Of a DNA stretch of 64,000 nt, positions 34,758-43,628 are shown in pieces. The position numbers and the translations under genes are program-made. The stretch's first letter is position 1. Every line of letters begins with the position of its first letter. This DNA comes from a bacterium (GTDB lineage: Bacteria; SAR324; XYD2-FULL-50-16): positions 1 to 64,000 of the forward strand of contig JAHJTV010000050.1 in the NCBI GenBank assembly GCA_018829445.1. The letters are read 5' to 3'. A model generated the notes under the pieces. It did no database searches. It saw only the letters and a program-made list of their open reading frames with translations, and had not been told where the DNA came from.

Positions 34758-35627
34758 TTATGGAAGATGCTGACAAATCTCCGTGTACATTTCAGGTCTG
34801 CGATCACGAAAGAACTGCCACCCGTCCCGAACTTCGCGAATCACTTCCAGATCCAGATCCGCTACTACTACCTCATCTTTGTCCGCGCTTCCTTTTACCA
34901 GTATCTCCCCTCGAGGATCTACAAAATAGCTGGAACCGTAAAACTCCCCGAACTCCCAGGGCTTTTCCAGTCCAACCCGATTATTGGCGCCGATAAACAC
35001 GCCATTGGCAACCGCTTGTGCCGGTTGTTCCAATTCCCATAAATATTTACTTTTGCCGGTTACCGTCGCCGATGGATTGAACAAAATTTCGGCACCTTTA
35101 AGAGCCAGCACTCTGGCGCATTCGGGGAAATGGCGATCATAGCAGATGAAAATCCCTATTTTGGCATAGGCTGTCTCAAATACCGGAAAGCCCAGGTTTC
35201 CCGGTTTGAAATAGAACTTTTCCCAGAATCCCGGCCAGGTATGGGGAATCTGGATCTTTCTCATCTTACCAAGGTATGAGCCGTCGGCATCGATTACTGC
35301 AGCGGTATTATAGTATACTCCCTCAATCGCTCGCTCATAGACCGGGATGATCATCACCATCTTATATTTTTTTGCATACTCCGCCAGTCGCTCGGTTGTG
35401 GGACCTGGCACTGCTTCGGCAGTCTGATACCATTTTATATCCTGCTCACAGCAGAAATAGGGACCATAAAAGATCTCCTGCAGACATAAAATCTGAACTC
35501 CCTTTTTGCCTGCTTCCTCAATTAAGGGCAGGTGTTTTTGAATCATCGCCTCTTTTATTTCGGCGGTGGTTCCGTCATGTTTGGCATTGGATGCCTGAAT
35601 ATGACCACATTTTACGATTCGTGACAC
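34758..35627 (-). CDS. Nitrilase-superfamily N-carbamoyl-beta-alanine amidohydrolase (beta-ureidopropionase)
   Basis: This 289-residue carbon-nitrogen hydrolase shows the catalytic triad Glu-Lys-Cys: LCLQEIFYGPYFC (Glu about 49), LGKMRKIQIPH (Lys about 123), and IFICYDRHFPECARVL (Cys about 158). The QEIFYGPYFCCEQDIKWYQTAE segment and DRRPEMYTEI ending are typical of beta-ureidopropionase and close relatives, which convert N-carbamoyl-beta-alanine to beta-alanine, CO2 and ammonia, the third step of reductive pyrimidine breakdown. It sits between dihydropyrimidinase and permease genes. A second candidate for the same step, of unrelated fold, lies at 39908-41149. Confidence 0.92.
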   Translation of the reverse strand: MSRIVKCGHIQASNAKHDGTTAEIKEAMIQKHLPLIEEAGKKGVQILCLQEIFYGPYFCCEQDIKWYQTAEAVPGPTTERLAEYAKKYKMVMIIPVYERAIEGVYYNTAAVIDADGSYLGKMRKIQIPHTWPGFWEKFYFKPGNLGFPVFETAYAKIGIFICYDRHFPECARVLALKGAEILFNPSATVTGKSKYLWELEQPAQAVANGVFIGANNRVGLEKPWEFGEFYGSSYFVDPRGEILVKGSADKDEVVVADLDLEVIREVRDGWQFFRDRRPEMYTEICQHLP

Positions 35628-35696
35628 GGATTCCTCCTAATTCGGTTCTCCTGGTTATAATTAAATCATGGCTGCTTAAAACAAATATGGTGCGGA

Positions 35697-37088
35697 CTAA
35701 AATCCCTCAAAAGGTTCTCTTTTAATAAACTTGCCCCGACCAATTTCACCAACAAAATCCATCTGGGTGCCGTTCCATTCTGCTACTTTTTTTCCTCTAG
35801 AATAGACGGCTACCGGCATTCCCGTAACTTCTCTTCCTTCAAAAGGTGTATAATCAACATTCATATGAAGCTTGCTTTGGGTGATGGTAAATTTCTGATT
35901 CGGATCGAAAATAACCAGGTCTGCATCTTTACCAACCTCAACAGCACCTTTATCTTTTAATCCGAACATCCTGGCTGTACCGGTTGAGAGAACGTCTACC
36001 ATCTTTTCCAGTGTAATTCGGCCCTTGGCGACACCCTCCGAATGGAGCAACATCAGCAAGGTTTCTATGCCGGGAGCACCATTGGGGATCTTTTTATAAT
36101 CATCCTTACCGAACATGTCTTTTTTACCGTTAAAGTCAAAGGGACAGTGATCGGTTGCCACGACCTGCACGTCGCCGCTGTTAATGCCGGTCCAAAGGGC
36201 ATCGTTACTCTCTTTTGTCCTCAGTGGGGGTGACATCACATATTTGGCTCCATTAAAACCGGACTCCTTATAACGCTCCTCATCCAACAGCAGATATTGA
36301 GGACAAGTTTCCGCAAAAACATCGATTCCGCGATCACGCGCCTCTTTGACCTTGAACAAGCCCTCTTTTGATGAAAGATGGACAATGTAGATGCGTGATC
36401 CGGTTAACTCCACCATTTTGGCAGCTCGGGAAACGGCTTCCTCTTCAGCTATATTTGGACGACTGACGGCATGGTAGTAGGGAGTGAGTTTTCCCTCTTT
36501 TTCCAGAATCTCATTCATGTGTTGAATAATGTAAACATTCTCAGCGTGTACCTGTACCAACCCGCCGTACTTTTTGGTTTCTTCCAGCAGTTTTATCATG
36601 GTGGCATCGTCCACCCTGAAGTCATACACCATAAAAATTTTAAAGCTGGGGGTCCCATAATCGAGGATCGCCTTTTTGACCTCTGCAATCACTTCCGGTC
36701 TTGGGTCCATAACAGCCGGATGCAGAGAAAAATCCACTACTGTTTTTCCATCTGCCCAGGATTTTTTTCGCTCAATGGCATCCAGCAGGGATTCCCCTTT
36801 TTGCTGCAAATCGAAATCAACTACAGTGGTTACACCTCCGCAGGCTGCTGCAATGGTTCCTGTCTGATAGTCGTCTTGAGCGTGAGTTCCCATGAAGGGC
36901 ATAGCCAAATGCGTGTGCGGGTCAATGGCTCCGGGTAAAACGAATTTCCCCTTGGCATCCACCACTTCATCTGCGGGCATATCAAGATCGGTTCCAATGG
37001 TTTTGATTTTATCACCATCCACAAACAGATCTGCATTGTAACGTCCGGTTGAGGTAACGATTGTACCTCCTTTAATCAGCAATGACAT
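35697..37088 (-). CDS. hydA: Dihydropyrimidinase
   Basis: This 463-residue amidohydrolase-fold enzyme shows the metal site: DPHTHLAMPFMGTHAQDDYQTG (about 57-78), the Lys carbamylated in this family in TPSFKIFMVYDF (about 147), the metal His residues in VHAEN and VHLSS, and the Asp in VATDHCPFD (about 314). Family members open the ring of dihydrouracil or dihydrothymine to the N-carbamoyl-beta-amino acid. Length is standard. The gene is 11 bases after preA, and the nitrilase-type gene that takes its product follows, so one operon is clear. Confidence 0.95.
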   Translation of the reverse strand: MSLLIKGGTIVTSTGRYNADLFVDGDKIKTIGTDLDMPADEVVDAKGKFVLPGAIDPHTHLAMPFMGTHAQDDYQTGTIAAACGGVTTVVDFDLQQKGESLLDAIERKKSWADGKTVVDFSLHPAVMDPRPEVIAEVKKAILDYGTPSFKIFMVYDFRVDDATMIKLLEETKKYGGLVQVHAENVYIIQHMNEILEKEGKLTPYYHAVSRPNIAEEEAVSRAAKMVELTGSRIYIVHLSSKEGLFKVKEARDRGIDVFAETCPQYLLLDEERYKESGFNGAKYVMSPPLRTKESNDALWTGINSGDVQVVATDHCPFDFNGKKDMFGKDDYKKIPNGAPGIETLLMLLHSEGVAKGRITLEKMVDVLSTGTARMFGLKDKGAVEVGKDADLVIFDPNQKFTITQSKLHMNVDYTPFEGREVTGMPVAVYSRGKKVAEWNGTQMDFVGEIGRGKFIKREPFEGF

Positions 37089-37099
37089 TGTGTACCTCC

Positions 37100-38398
37100 T
37101 TATATGATCGTTGGTTTAAAGGGTTGATACTTCAGTTCCGACTCTAAACTCTCATCCATTATTTTGGTCTCGTTACGCATCCAGTCCGCCGGCATCTCCT
37201 TATAGCTGATAAGTTCAGGAACGGGGCAGACAAAACTGCAGATCATGCAGCTGAGACATTTATCTTCAATCAGTTTCGGTCTCCTGTTGGCTGCGTCCCA
37301 ATCCAATGCCTGTCCACCGGCATCCGTGCAGACAACATAGCACTGTCCGCAACCGACGCATCTATCAGTATCATAATCTGTTACACCTTGTCGCTTGAGA
37401 TTAAATTTGTCGGTTGTTGCCACGTGTTTGAGGGACATTCCCACCAGATCTTTAACCTTATCAACTCCCTTGGCCACCATAAAGTCCGACAATCCCTCAA
37501 TCATATCTTCCACAATACCATATCCATAATGGATGATGCCGGTTGTCACCTGAATGGTTGCACATCCCAGCAGGATGTATTCCAATGCATCTATCCAGGT
37601 TTCAATCCCGCCCATTCCGGAAAGTGGAAGATTGAGTTCTTTACACTTCGCCATATCCGCAATAAAATGAAGACCAATAGGTTTGATAGCTGGTCCCGAG
37701 GTACCACTGATGGCACCAATTCCAAAAACATTGGGTTTGGGGACCATGTCATTTAACCCGATTTCAGAGATTCCGCTGACCGTGTTGATGGCGGAAATGG
37801 CGTCGGCTCCTCCGTTTTTGGCGTATAAAGCGGGTTCAGTCATATCGGTGATATTGGGAGTCATCTTGGCAATGACGGGAATGGAAACCGCTTTTTTAAC
37901 CGTTGCCGTAAACTTCTCAATGAGGTCAAATGCTTTTCCCACATGATGACCGGTCCCTTCCACACTCATGTGAGGGCAGGAAAAATTCAGCTCCAGCATG
38001 TCCGCGCCGTTGTCTTCCGATACTTTGGCCAGGTATTCCCACTCATCATTGGAGAATCCCATGATGCTGGATATCAATACGTGTTTGGGATATTTCTTTT
38101 TCAGGTAGAGAAAATCGAGCAGATTGTCCTTTAAGGGGCGATCGGAAATTTGTTCAACATTTTGCAATCCCACCAGTTTCTTGTTGCCGTAATGATAAGA
38201 ATTCATGCGGGGTGAGGGGTGGATAATGGGAATTCGATCCGAATTGAGAGTTTTAAACGCCACACCGCTCCAACCCATTTCAAAAGCCCTTTCAACCATT
38301 TCAGCACTGTTGGAAACCGGTGAGGATGACAAAAGAAAGGGATTTTTAAATGTTACCCCACAAAAATCGATGGATAAATCTACTTTTTTCTTTGACAT
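37100..38398 (-). CDS. preA: PreA, catalytic subunit of NAD-dependent dihydropyrimidine dehydrogenase
   Basis: This 432-residue protein has an FMN-binding TIM barrel (about 5-310) resembling dihydroorotate dehydrogenase, with NFSCPHMS (about 138), VIAKMTPN and SGMGGIETWIDALEYILLGC, followed by two [4Fe-4S] clusters of the CxxCxxCxxxC type, CVGCGQCYVVC (about 343-353) and CLSCMICSFVC (about 379-389). This is the architecture of bacterial PreA, which reduces uracil and thymine using NADH via PreT. The gene starts 12 bases after preT and precedes dihydropyrimidinase by 11 bases. Confidence 0.95.
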   Translation of the reverse strand: MSKKKVDLSIDFCGVTFKNPFLLSSSPVSNSAEMVERAFEMGWSGVAFKTLNSDRIPIIHPSPRMNSYHYGNKKLVGLQNVEQISDRPLKDNLLDFLYLKKKYPKHVLISSIMGFSNDEWEYLAKVSEDNGADMLELNFSCPHMSVEGTGHHVGKAFDLIEKFTATVKKAVSIPVIAKMTPNITDMTEPALYAKNGGADAISAINTVSGISEIGLNDMVPKPNVFGIGAISGTSGPAIKPIGLHFIADMAKCKELNLPLSGMGGIETWIDALEYILLGCATIQVTTGIIHYGYGIVEDMIEGLSDFMVAKGVDKVKDLVGMSLKHVATTDKFNLKRQGVTDYDTDRCVGCGQCYVVCTDAGGQALDWDAANRRPKLIEDKCLSCMICSFVCPVPELISYKEMPADWMRNETKIMDESLESELKYQPFKPTII

Positions 38399-38409
38399 AC
38401 CAGCTCCTC

Positions 38410-39780
38410 CTAATTGCTTAAATAATTGATAATAGACTGCGCTGCGATCTTGCCATCCTGAACGGCTTGTACTACCAGGGCAGGTCCTCTCACAATATCA
38501 CCCCCGGCAAATATGCCTTTGACGGATGTTTCACAACTATCGGGATTGGTGATAATAAGATTTTTTCCATTTACCTTCACATTCGGGTACCATTCTGGAG
38601 ACCCGGTTTTAGCTTTATTACCAATGGCTTCTATCACTATATCCGTTTCCAGTATCCACTCAGAACCTTCAATCGGTATGGGTCGACGCCTGCCGGAATC
38701 ATCAGGGTCTCCCAATTTGGTTTGTACCAATTTTAGTCCTTTGATATTACTATTGGAATCGGCAATAAAATCGAGGGGTTGATTTAGGAATAAAAAATGG
38801 ACACCTGAGTTGAGAGATTCAATTCTTTCTGGCATCTCAGCAGGCATCTGCAGGAAGGATCGGCGGTAGACCAGGTATACCTCTTTGGCTCCCAGTTTTA
38901 CCGCGGATTTAATACAATCCATGGCAGTCGCACCCCCACCGATAACTGCCACTGTTTTTCCGGCAAAAGCCTGGCTGAACTGATCCAGACGTCCGTCTCT
39001 GAGACCTGACAGATAATCCACAGAACCATACACGCCTTTGGGGTAACTCTCTTCAGGTTTTAATTTGGTTCCGCTCCACAATCCCGTGCCTAAGAAGACT
39101 GCACTGAATCCTTGCGTTAACAGATCCTCTACTCCTGATTTATCTCCAATTTGAGTATTAAATTTGAATTCGACTCCCAATGACTTGATATCTTCCAATT
39201 CCCGTTTTAAGAAGTCGAGATTAAAGCGAAAGGGCACCACTCCGTAACGGATCATCCCGCCTGCTTCTGCCTTGGATTCGAATACGGTTACCGAATATCC
39301 TGCTTTTGCCAGTTCTGCAGCACAGCTAAGACCGGCTGGCCCTGATCCGACGATGGCAATCTTTTCTGATTTAGATTCACCGCGTTCCAGTACTTTAAAT
39401 CCCATCTTCCAGGAATGCTCAATCAGGAATCGTTGGATCTTACCTATCTGAATCGGTCTATCTCTATCGGCTGAGTGGCTGAGTGAACGAAGTTTTGCTG
39501 CGCATTCCTGCTCGCACAGGCGTTCAGTAGGACATAAAACGCCGCAGGCTCCACCCAATACATTGTTTGTCTTAATGGTCCTAATGGCACCGGTAATATT
39601 CTTTAGTCTGAACTTCCGAATGAATTCAGCCGGTTTTGTATTGGCCGGGCACCCTTTGGAACAAGGAGCATCATAACACAGCAAGCACCGGTCGGCTTCC
39701 GCTACGGCCAGACCAAAATCAAATCCTGGTGGCATCTTGTTAAAATCATCTGATACACTCACTATAACCTCCATTGACAA
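38410..39780 (-). CDS. preT: PreT, FAD/NAD-binding subunit of dihydropyrimidine dehydrogenase
   Basis: This 456-residue flavoprotein belongs to the glutamate-synthase small-subunit family. The N-terminal cysteine region CLLCYDAPCSKGCPANTKPA and GACGVLCPTERLCEQEC (about 34-95) binds two [4Fe-4S] clusters. An FAD Rossmann motif IVGSGPAGLSCAAELAKAG (about 145-163) and an NAD motif AVIGGGATAMDCIKSAV (about 280) follow, and AGGDIVRG near the end completes the FAD site. With PreA it forms the NAD-dependent dihydropyrimidine dehydrogenase. It lies 127 bases after the M20 hydrolase gene. Confidence 0.94.
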   Translation of the reverse strand: MSMEVIVSVSDDFNKMPPGFDFGLAVAEADRCLLCYDAPCSKGCPANTKPAEFIRKFRLKNITGAIRTIKTNNVLGGACGVLCPTERLCEQECAAKLRSLSHSADRDRPIQIGKIQRFLIEHSWKMGFKVLERGESKSEKIAIVGSGPAGLSCAAELAKAGYSVTVFESKAEAGGMIRYGVVPFRFNLDFLKRELEDIKSLGVEFKFNTQIGDKSGVEDLLTQGFSAVFLGTGLWSGTKLKPEESYPKGVYGSVDYLSGLRDGRLDQFSQAFAGKTVAVIGGGATAMDCIKSAVKLGAKEVYLVYRRSFLQMPAEMPERIESLNSGVHFLFLNQPLDFIADSNSNIKGLKLVQTKLGDPDDSGRRRPIPIEGSEWILETDIVIEAIGNKAKTGSPEWYPNVKVNGKNLIITNPDSCETSVKGIFAGGDIVRGPALVVQAVQDGKIAAQSIINYLSN

Positions 39781-39907
39781 TGACTTAGATTATCCTGTTT
39801 GACGGGCTTGGCATACTCTGTATTGGTTGGAGACAGCCGATGATAAACCTTTTTAAAACTCAAATAGAGAGATTTGCCTTACCAGTCAAAGACGTATTGA
39901 ATTAAAC

Positions 39908-41149
39908 TTAGATTTCATTCGCCGATTTTAAAATACAATGAAGCAAAACGTTCGCCCCTGCCTCACAATCAGCCCAGGTCGAGTTCTCAACCTCTACGTG
40001 GCTGCGTCCTCCAATGCTGGGAATAAATATCATGGCCGTTGGAGTGATCTGGTTCATGTAGCTGGCATCATGTCCTGCTCCGCTGACCATCCTTAAACTG
40101 GAATATCCCAGTTGACTGCTCGTATCAAGGATTCTCTGAACCAGTGTTTTGTCAAAGGGGGAATGCTCTACGCGCCAGGTTTCCTCGATTTTTATGGGAC
40201 ATCCCCTGCCTGATGCAATCTCTTCAAAGTCCTTTCTTAATAATTCCCACGCCTTCAACGCCAGATCGTCATCCCAGGAACGGATATCCACAGTAAAATG
40301 CACTTTGTCGGGGATGATATTGCGCGAGTTTGGATAATTCTGAATTTCACCGACGGTGGCAACCATATTGCCACCCATTCGATCCGGCAGCTGGTTAACT
40401 TTGAGGATCATCTCAGCCGCTGCGCACAGGGCATCATGTCGTCCTTCCATCGGGGTCGGACCAACCTGATTGGCTTCTCCCTCCAGATAAACATCATACC
40501 AATGTAAACAGAGGATACCCTTGGGAGCTCCGATTGTGATCCCCTCTTTTTCCAGTATAGGCCCTTGTTCAATATGGTATTCATAGTAGCAGTGAAGCGG
40601 CCGTTTTTTGGCAGGAATCTTTCCTTTATAACCGATCCGTTCCAACTCATCGCCAAAACGTTTTCCATTGATATCTGTGCGACTGTAGGCCCAATCCCTG
40701 TCCAATACACCTGCCCATACTCCGGACGAGACCATGGCGGGAGCAAAACGAGATCCTTCCTCATTGGTCCAGTCTACTATAGTAATGGGTCTTTCCGTCT
40801 CAACATTATTTTCATGCAAGGTTCTGAGTACTTCCAGGGGCCCCATGACGCCCAAGATTCCGTCAAATCTGCCTCCTTTGGGTTGAGAATCAATATGAGA
40901 TCCACTTAATACAGGTGGTAGATCGTTGTTTCTTCCAGCTCGTTTGCCAAAGATATTCCCCATTTCATCAATGGTTACTTCACAACCCAATTCTTTTAAC
41001 CATTTCACAAACAAGTCCCTTGCCTGCTTGTCTTCATCAGACAGTGTTAACCGTTGGACACCGCCACCCGGGGTTGCTCCGATTTTTGCCATCTCATCCA
41101 GCGATTCCTGTAATCTTTTCCGGTTTATTTTTAAAGATTTAAGGTCCAT
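39908..41149 (-). CDS. M20-family N-carbamoyl-amino-acid hydrolase (HyuC/AmaB-like; possible second beta-ureidopropionase)
   Basis: About 413 residues from ATG at 41149 (MDLKSLKINRKRLQ), preceded by GGGAGAA; an upstream ATG at 41176 adds nine residues. It is a di-metal amidase: LSGSHIDSQPKGGRFDGILGVMG (metal His/Asp), NEEGSRFAPAM (Glu-Glu), YHIEQGPILEKEG (His) and SGAGHDASYM (His), as in N-carbamoyl-L-amino-acid hydrolases, beta-ureidopropionases and allantoate amidohydrolases. It is the first gene of the minus-strand pyrimidine unit. It may share the N-carbamoyl-beta-alanine step with the nitrilase-type enzyme or favour the thymine-derived product; sequence alone cannot tell. Confidence 0.9.
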   Translation of the reverse strand: MDLKSLKINRKRLQESLDEMAKIGATPGGGVQRLTLSDEDKQARDLFVKWLKELGCEVTIDEMGNIFGKRAGRNNDLPPVLSGSHIDSQPKGGRFDGILGVMGPLEVLRTLHENNVETERPITIVDWTNEEGSRFAPAMVSSGVWAGVLDRDWAYSRTDINGKRFGDELERIGYKGKIPAKKRPLHCYYEYHIEQGPILEKEGITIGAPKGILCLHWYDVYLEGEANQVGPTPMEGRHDALCAAAEMILKVNQLPDRMGGNMVATVGEIQNYPNSRNIIPDKVHFTVDIRSWDDDLALKAWELLRKDFEEIASGRGCPIKIEETWRVEHSPFDKTLVQRILDTSSQLGYSSLRMVSGAGHDASYMNQITPTAMIFIPSIGGRSHVEVENSTWADCEAGANVLLHCILKSANEI

Positions 41150-41356
41150 TGGGTTCTCCCATATTTTTAAATACATAATGAAGACGAAGGAGTTCTTATG
41201 CCCTCACCTTTGCACACGAATGATTTTTAGTTGCCCCAGTCTAGCAATATTTAATTTGAAAAGCCCAGCTCTATTTGATTTATCAAATTGGAATAATTCA
41301 CGCCCTCAGTGCTTTTAACCCGTACTCTCATAGGAGATCGGAACTTACGATATGTA

Positions 41357-41385
41357 TTGATAAAAAGAATTATTCTAGTTGTCAA
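41357..41385 (-). promoter_or_regulatory. Sigma70-type promoter for the pyrimidine catabolic operon
   Basis: On the minus strand TTGACA (41385-41380), 17 bases, then TATCAA (41362-41357). The -35 overlaps the near-perfect palindrome GTTGTCAAC (41378-41386), a possible operator. The distance to the M20 hydrolase ATG is about 208 bases. Confidence 0.55.
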
Positions 41386-41496
41386 CAAAAAAAACGTATA
41401 ATTATTCGAATTTTACTTTAATGCATACCCTTTTCTTCGAATACAGTCTAAATTTAGAGGAAAGAACAAATTTGAGATATTAACACGATTATCGTT

Positions 41497-41524
41497 GAAT
41501 ATTGTTATTTTTATGACAATATTC
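41497..41524. repeat. Perfect 9-base inverted repeat upstream of the pyrimidine operon
   Basis: GAATATTGT and ACAATATTC with a 10-base AT-rich spacer, about 112 bases upstream of the putative -35. It could be an upstream regulator site or a weak hairpin. Confidence 0.45.
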
Positions 41525-41866
41525 GGTGTATCAAAAAGAAAAATTTACTTATAAGGGCAGGGTTATAGGCTCTCTGAAATTGATTAGACTCTAAAAATTG
41601 CTTATATATTTCGAAACTCCCATTTTTATACACCAGTTTTTGAACTTACAAAGGTTGGGCGGTTTTTCTAATCAAATTGCTTTTATTTTTTAATAAGCAT
41701 TACATCGTAAATCATCCACAGAAGTGCAAAGGCTAACACTAATCCGGTTGGTTAGAATCAAGTTTTAAAAGAAAGTGAAACGGCATACTATTCGCAGTGA
41801 TTATTCTTGTTAACGTTCACTTGGCATCTAAACCTTCTACAGAGCGTTTCCATATGGCAACCGTAT

Positions 41867-41899
41867 TCACAGGTAACACATAGGTAGCGTTACCTGTGA
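41867..41899. repeat. Perfect 11-base inverted repeat upstream of mgtE
   Basis: TCACAGGTAAC and GTTACCTGTGA with an 11-base spacer that itself holds AGGTAGC. It lies 285 bases before mgtE. It may be an operator, a terminator or a small repeat; no T-run follows. Confidence 0.5.
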
Positions 41900-42183
41900 G
41901 CCATAACTCCTGTCAGATCTTGCTCAAATCCTATTATTTCATAGGTTTCTCCATTTATACCCTCCCTTTATTTGCCAACAGCAATCTGAAATTGGAATCC
42001 GACTCATCCAAACTGGAACGGTTCTCACTGATTCTAAAAGATAAATTATCCATAGGTTTTTGTTTACGTAACAGATCCATAAGATTATCATAGTAAACTT
42101 ATCAATCGAGTTTGATAAAAACATTACTTAGCATTAGGCAGCACAAGGGTTTTCCTTGATTAACCGTTAGCACAGGGGAAATA

Positions 42184-43557
42184 ATGGCACTCATGTTGCG
42201 TGAAAGAAACAAGATCCTGGTCGATACCGTCAAACGATTACTCAGGAGAGGTGCGACATCACATCTGCACAAAATCGTCAATAAAACTCATGCAGCTGAT
42301 CTTTCCCAGGTCTTTAAGTCACTAACGCTTGTCAGCCAAAGAAAGTTGTTTGGTATGATTGATGATATGGAACAGAAGGGATCACTCTTTTCTGAGCTGG
42401 AAGACAAAGTGCTTTTGGACCTGATCAATAGTCTTCCTTTGAGTAATATCGTCGATGTACTCGAAAACATGGCATCGGACGATGCGGCTGACATTCTGGA
42501 TAAACTTCCGGATGAAATTGCGGATACTATCCTGGAAAAGATGAAACAGGAGGGATCTGATGAACTTGAGGATCTTCTCAGCTACGAAAATGATACTGCC
42601 GGTCGGATTATGGTCCCCGATTTTATTGCATTCGAGGAACATGTGACGGCAAAACAAGCGATCGAATCGTTGCAGAAAGTTCATCAAGACGTTGAAATGG
42701 TGTTTTATATCTATGTCATTGATGAGTATTCAAAGTTGGTCGGAGTACTGTCGTTGAGACAATTGGTGGTGGTTCCCCCTGATACACCGCTGAAAGAGTT
42801 CATGACCACGGATATCTTTTCGGTGCGCACCAATATGGATCAAGAAGAGGTTGCAAAAGTTGTTGCCCAGTATGATATTTTAGCTGTTCCGGTTGTTGAT
42901 GATTCAAACAAGCTTGTTGGAATTATAACGGTGGATGATGTCATCGATATTTTCAGGGAAGAGGCCACTGAGGACTTTCTTAAAATGGCCGGGGTTGGTG
43001 AAGAATATGTCGAAACACAGTCTATCTTCCGCGGCACTCGAACCCGTCTTCCCTGGTTGTTTGCCAGTGCTATCGGAGGCATTTTTGCATTTTTTATTAT
43101 AAATGATTTTGAACAAAGCTTGACCCGATTTGCCTACCTGGCTGCTTTTATCCCGGTAATTATGGGGATGGGAGGAAATGTAGGCACTCAATCCTCCGCG
43201 ATTGTCGTCCGCGGATTGGCAACGGGAAGGTTGGTGTTAAGAGATTTCTGGCCAGTGGTTTTTAAGCAACTCTCAACCGGTTTTATTCTGGGAGGGGTGT
43301 ACGGCACTTTGATTGGTATTGTCGCACAGATCCGTTTTTATGAGACTATACCGTCCGGCATGTTTGCTTTATCGGTTTCCCTGGCAGTTGTTTGTTCCAT
43401 GTCCATTGCGGCTCTGGTGGGTTCTCTGGTGCCAATGGTATTCGCCAGAATAAACGTAGATCCAGCCGTTGCCTCAGGACCTTTTGTAACGACTTCGATT
43501 GATATTATCAGTGTTTTTTTCTATTTCAAAATCGCCACTACTTTTCTTGGGATATAG
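42184..43557 (+). CDS. mgtE: MgtE-type magnesium transporter
   Basis: This 457-residue protein has the classic MgtE order: an N-terminal superhelical domain (20-130, with LSNIVDVLENMASDDAADILDKLP), two CBS domains (about 135-255), a plug helix, and five membrane helices (about 290-455). The pore signature is GMGGNVGTQSSAIVVRGLATG (about 322-342). Cytosolic Mg2+ closes such channels by binding the N and CBS domains. AGGGGAAATA precedes the ATG. No M-box-like leader was recognised upstream. It is followed by a short hairpin and a convergent gene, so it is single-gene. Confidence 0.96.
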   Translation: MALMLRERNKILVDTVKRLLRRGATSHLHKIVNKTHAADLSQVFKSLTLVSQRKLFGMIDDMEQKGSLFSELEDKVLLDLINSLPLSNIVDVLENMASDDAADILDKLPDEIADTILEKMKQEGSDELEDLLSYENDTAGRIMVPDFIAFEEHVTAKQAIESLQKVHQDVEMVFYIYVIDEYSKLVGVLSLRQLVVVPPDTPLKEFMTTDIFSVRTNMDQEEVAKVVAQYDILAVPVVDDSNKLVGIITVDDVIDIFREEATEDFLKMAGVGEEYVETQSIFRGTRTRLPWLFASAIGGIFAFFIINDFEQSLTRFAYLAAFIPVIMGMGGNVGTQSSAIVVRGLATGRLVLRDFWPVVFKQLSTGFILGGVYGTLIGIVAQIRFYETIPSGMFALSVSLAVVCSMSIAALVGSLVPMVFARINVDPAVASGPFVTTSIDIISVFFYFKIATTFLGI

Positions 43558-43595
43558 TAAAAGATTTGTATCCTTTTGTCTCAAAATCACCAAAA

Positions 43596-43619
43596 GTGTC
43601 TCAATAATTATCGAGACAC
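43596..43619. terminator. Hairpin between mgtE and the convergent adenosyltransferase gene
   Basis: GTGTCTC (43596-43602) and GAGACAC (43613-43619) pair perfectly around a 10-base AT loop, 39 bases after mgtE and just before the convergent gene's stop. No T-run; moderate support as a terminator. Confidence 0.45.
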
Positions 43620-43628
43620 CAGGTTCAG

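Larger units (their letters stand above)
41150..42183. other. Long AT-rich intergenic region with several palindromes
   Basis: This 1034-base gap separates the minus-strand pyrimidine unit from mgtE. It has the promoter at 41357-41385, GTTGTCAAC over the -35, a perfect 9-base inverted repeat GAATATTGT/ACAATATTC at 41497-41505/41516-41524, and an 11-base inverted repeat TCACAGGTAAC/GTTACCTGTGA at 41867-41877/41889-41899. Short frames inside lack ribosome sites and family likeness. No RNA gene was recognised. Confidence 0.6.

Noticed and set aside
41896-42124. Short open frames on both strands in the long gap before mgtE
   Set aside because: No family likeness and no ribosome sites; AT-rich intergenic sequence.
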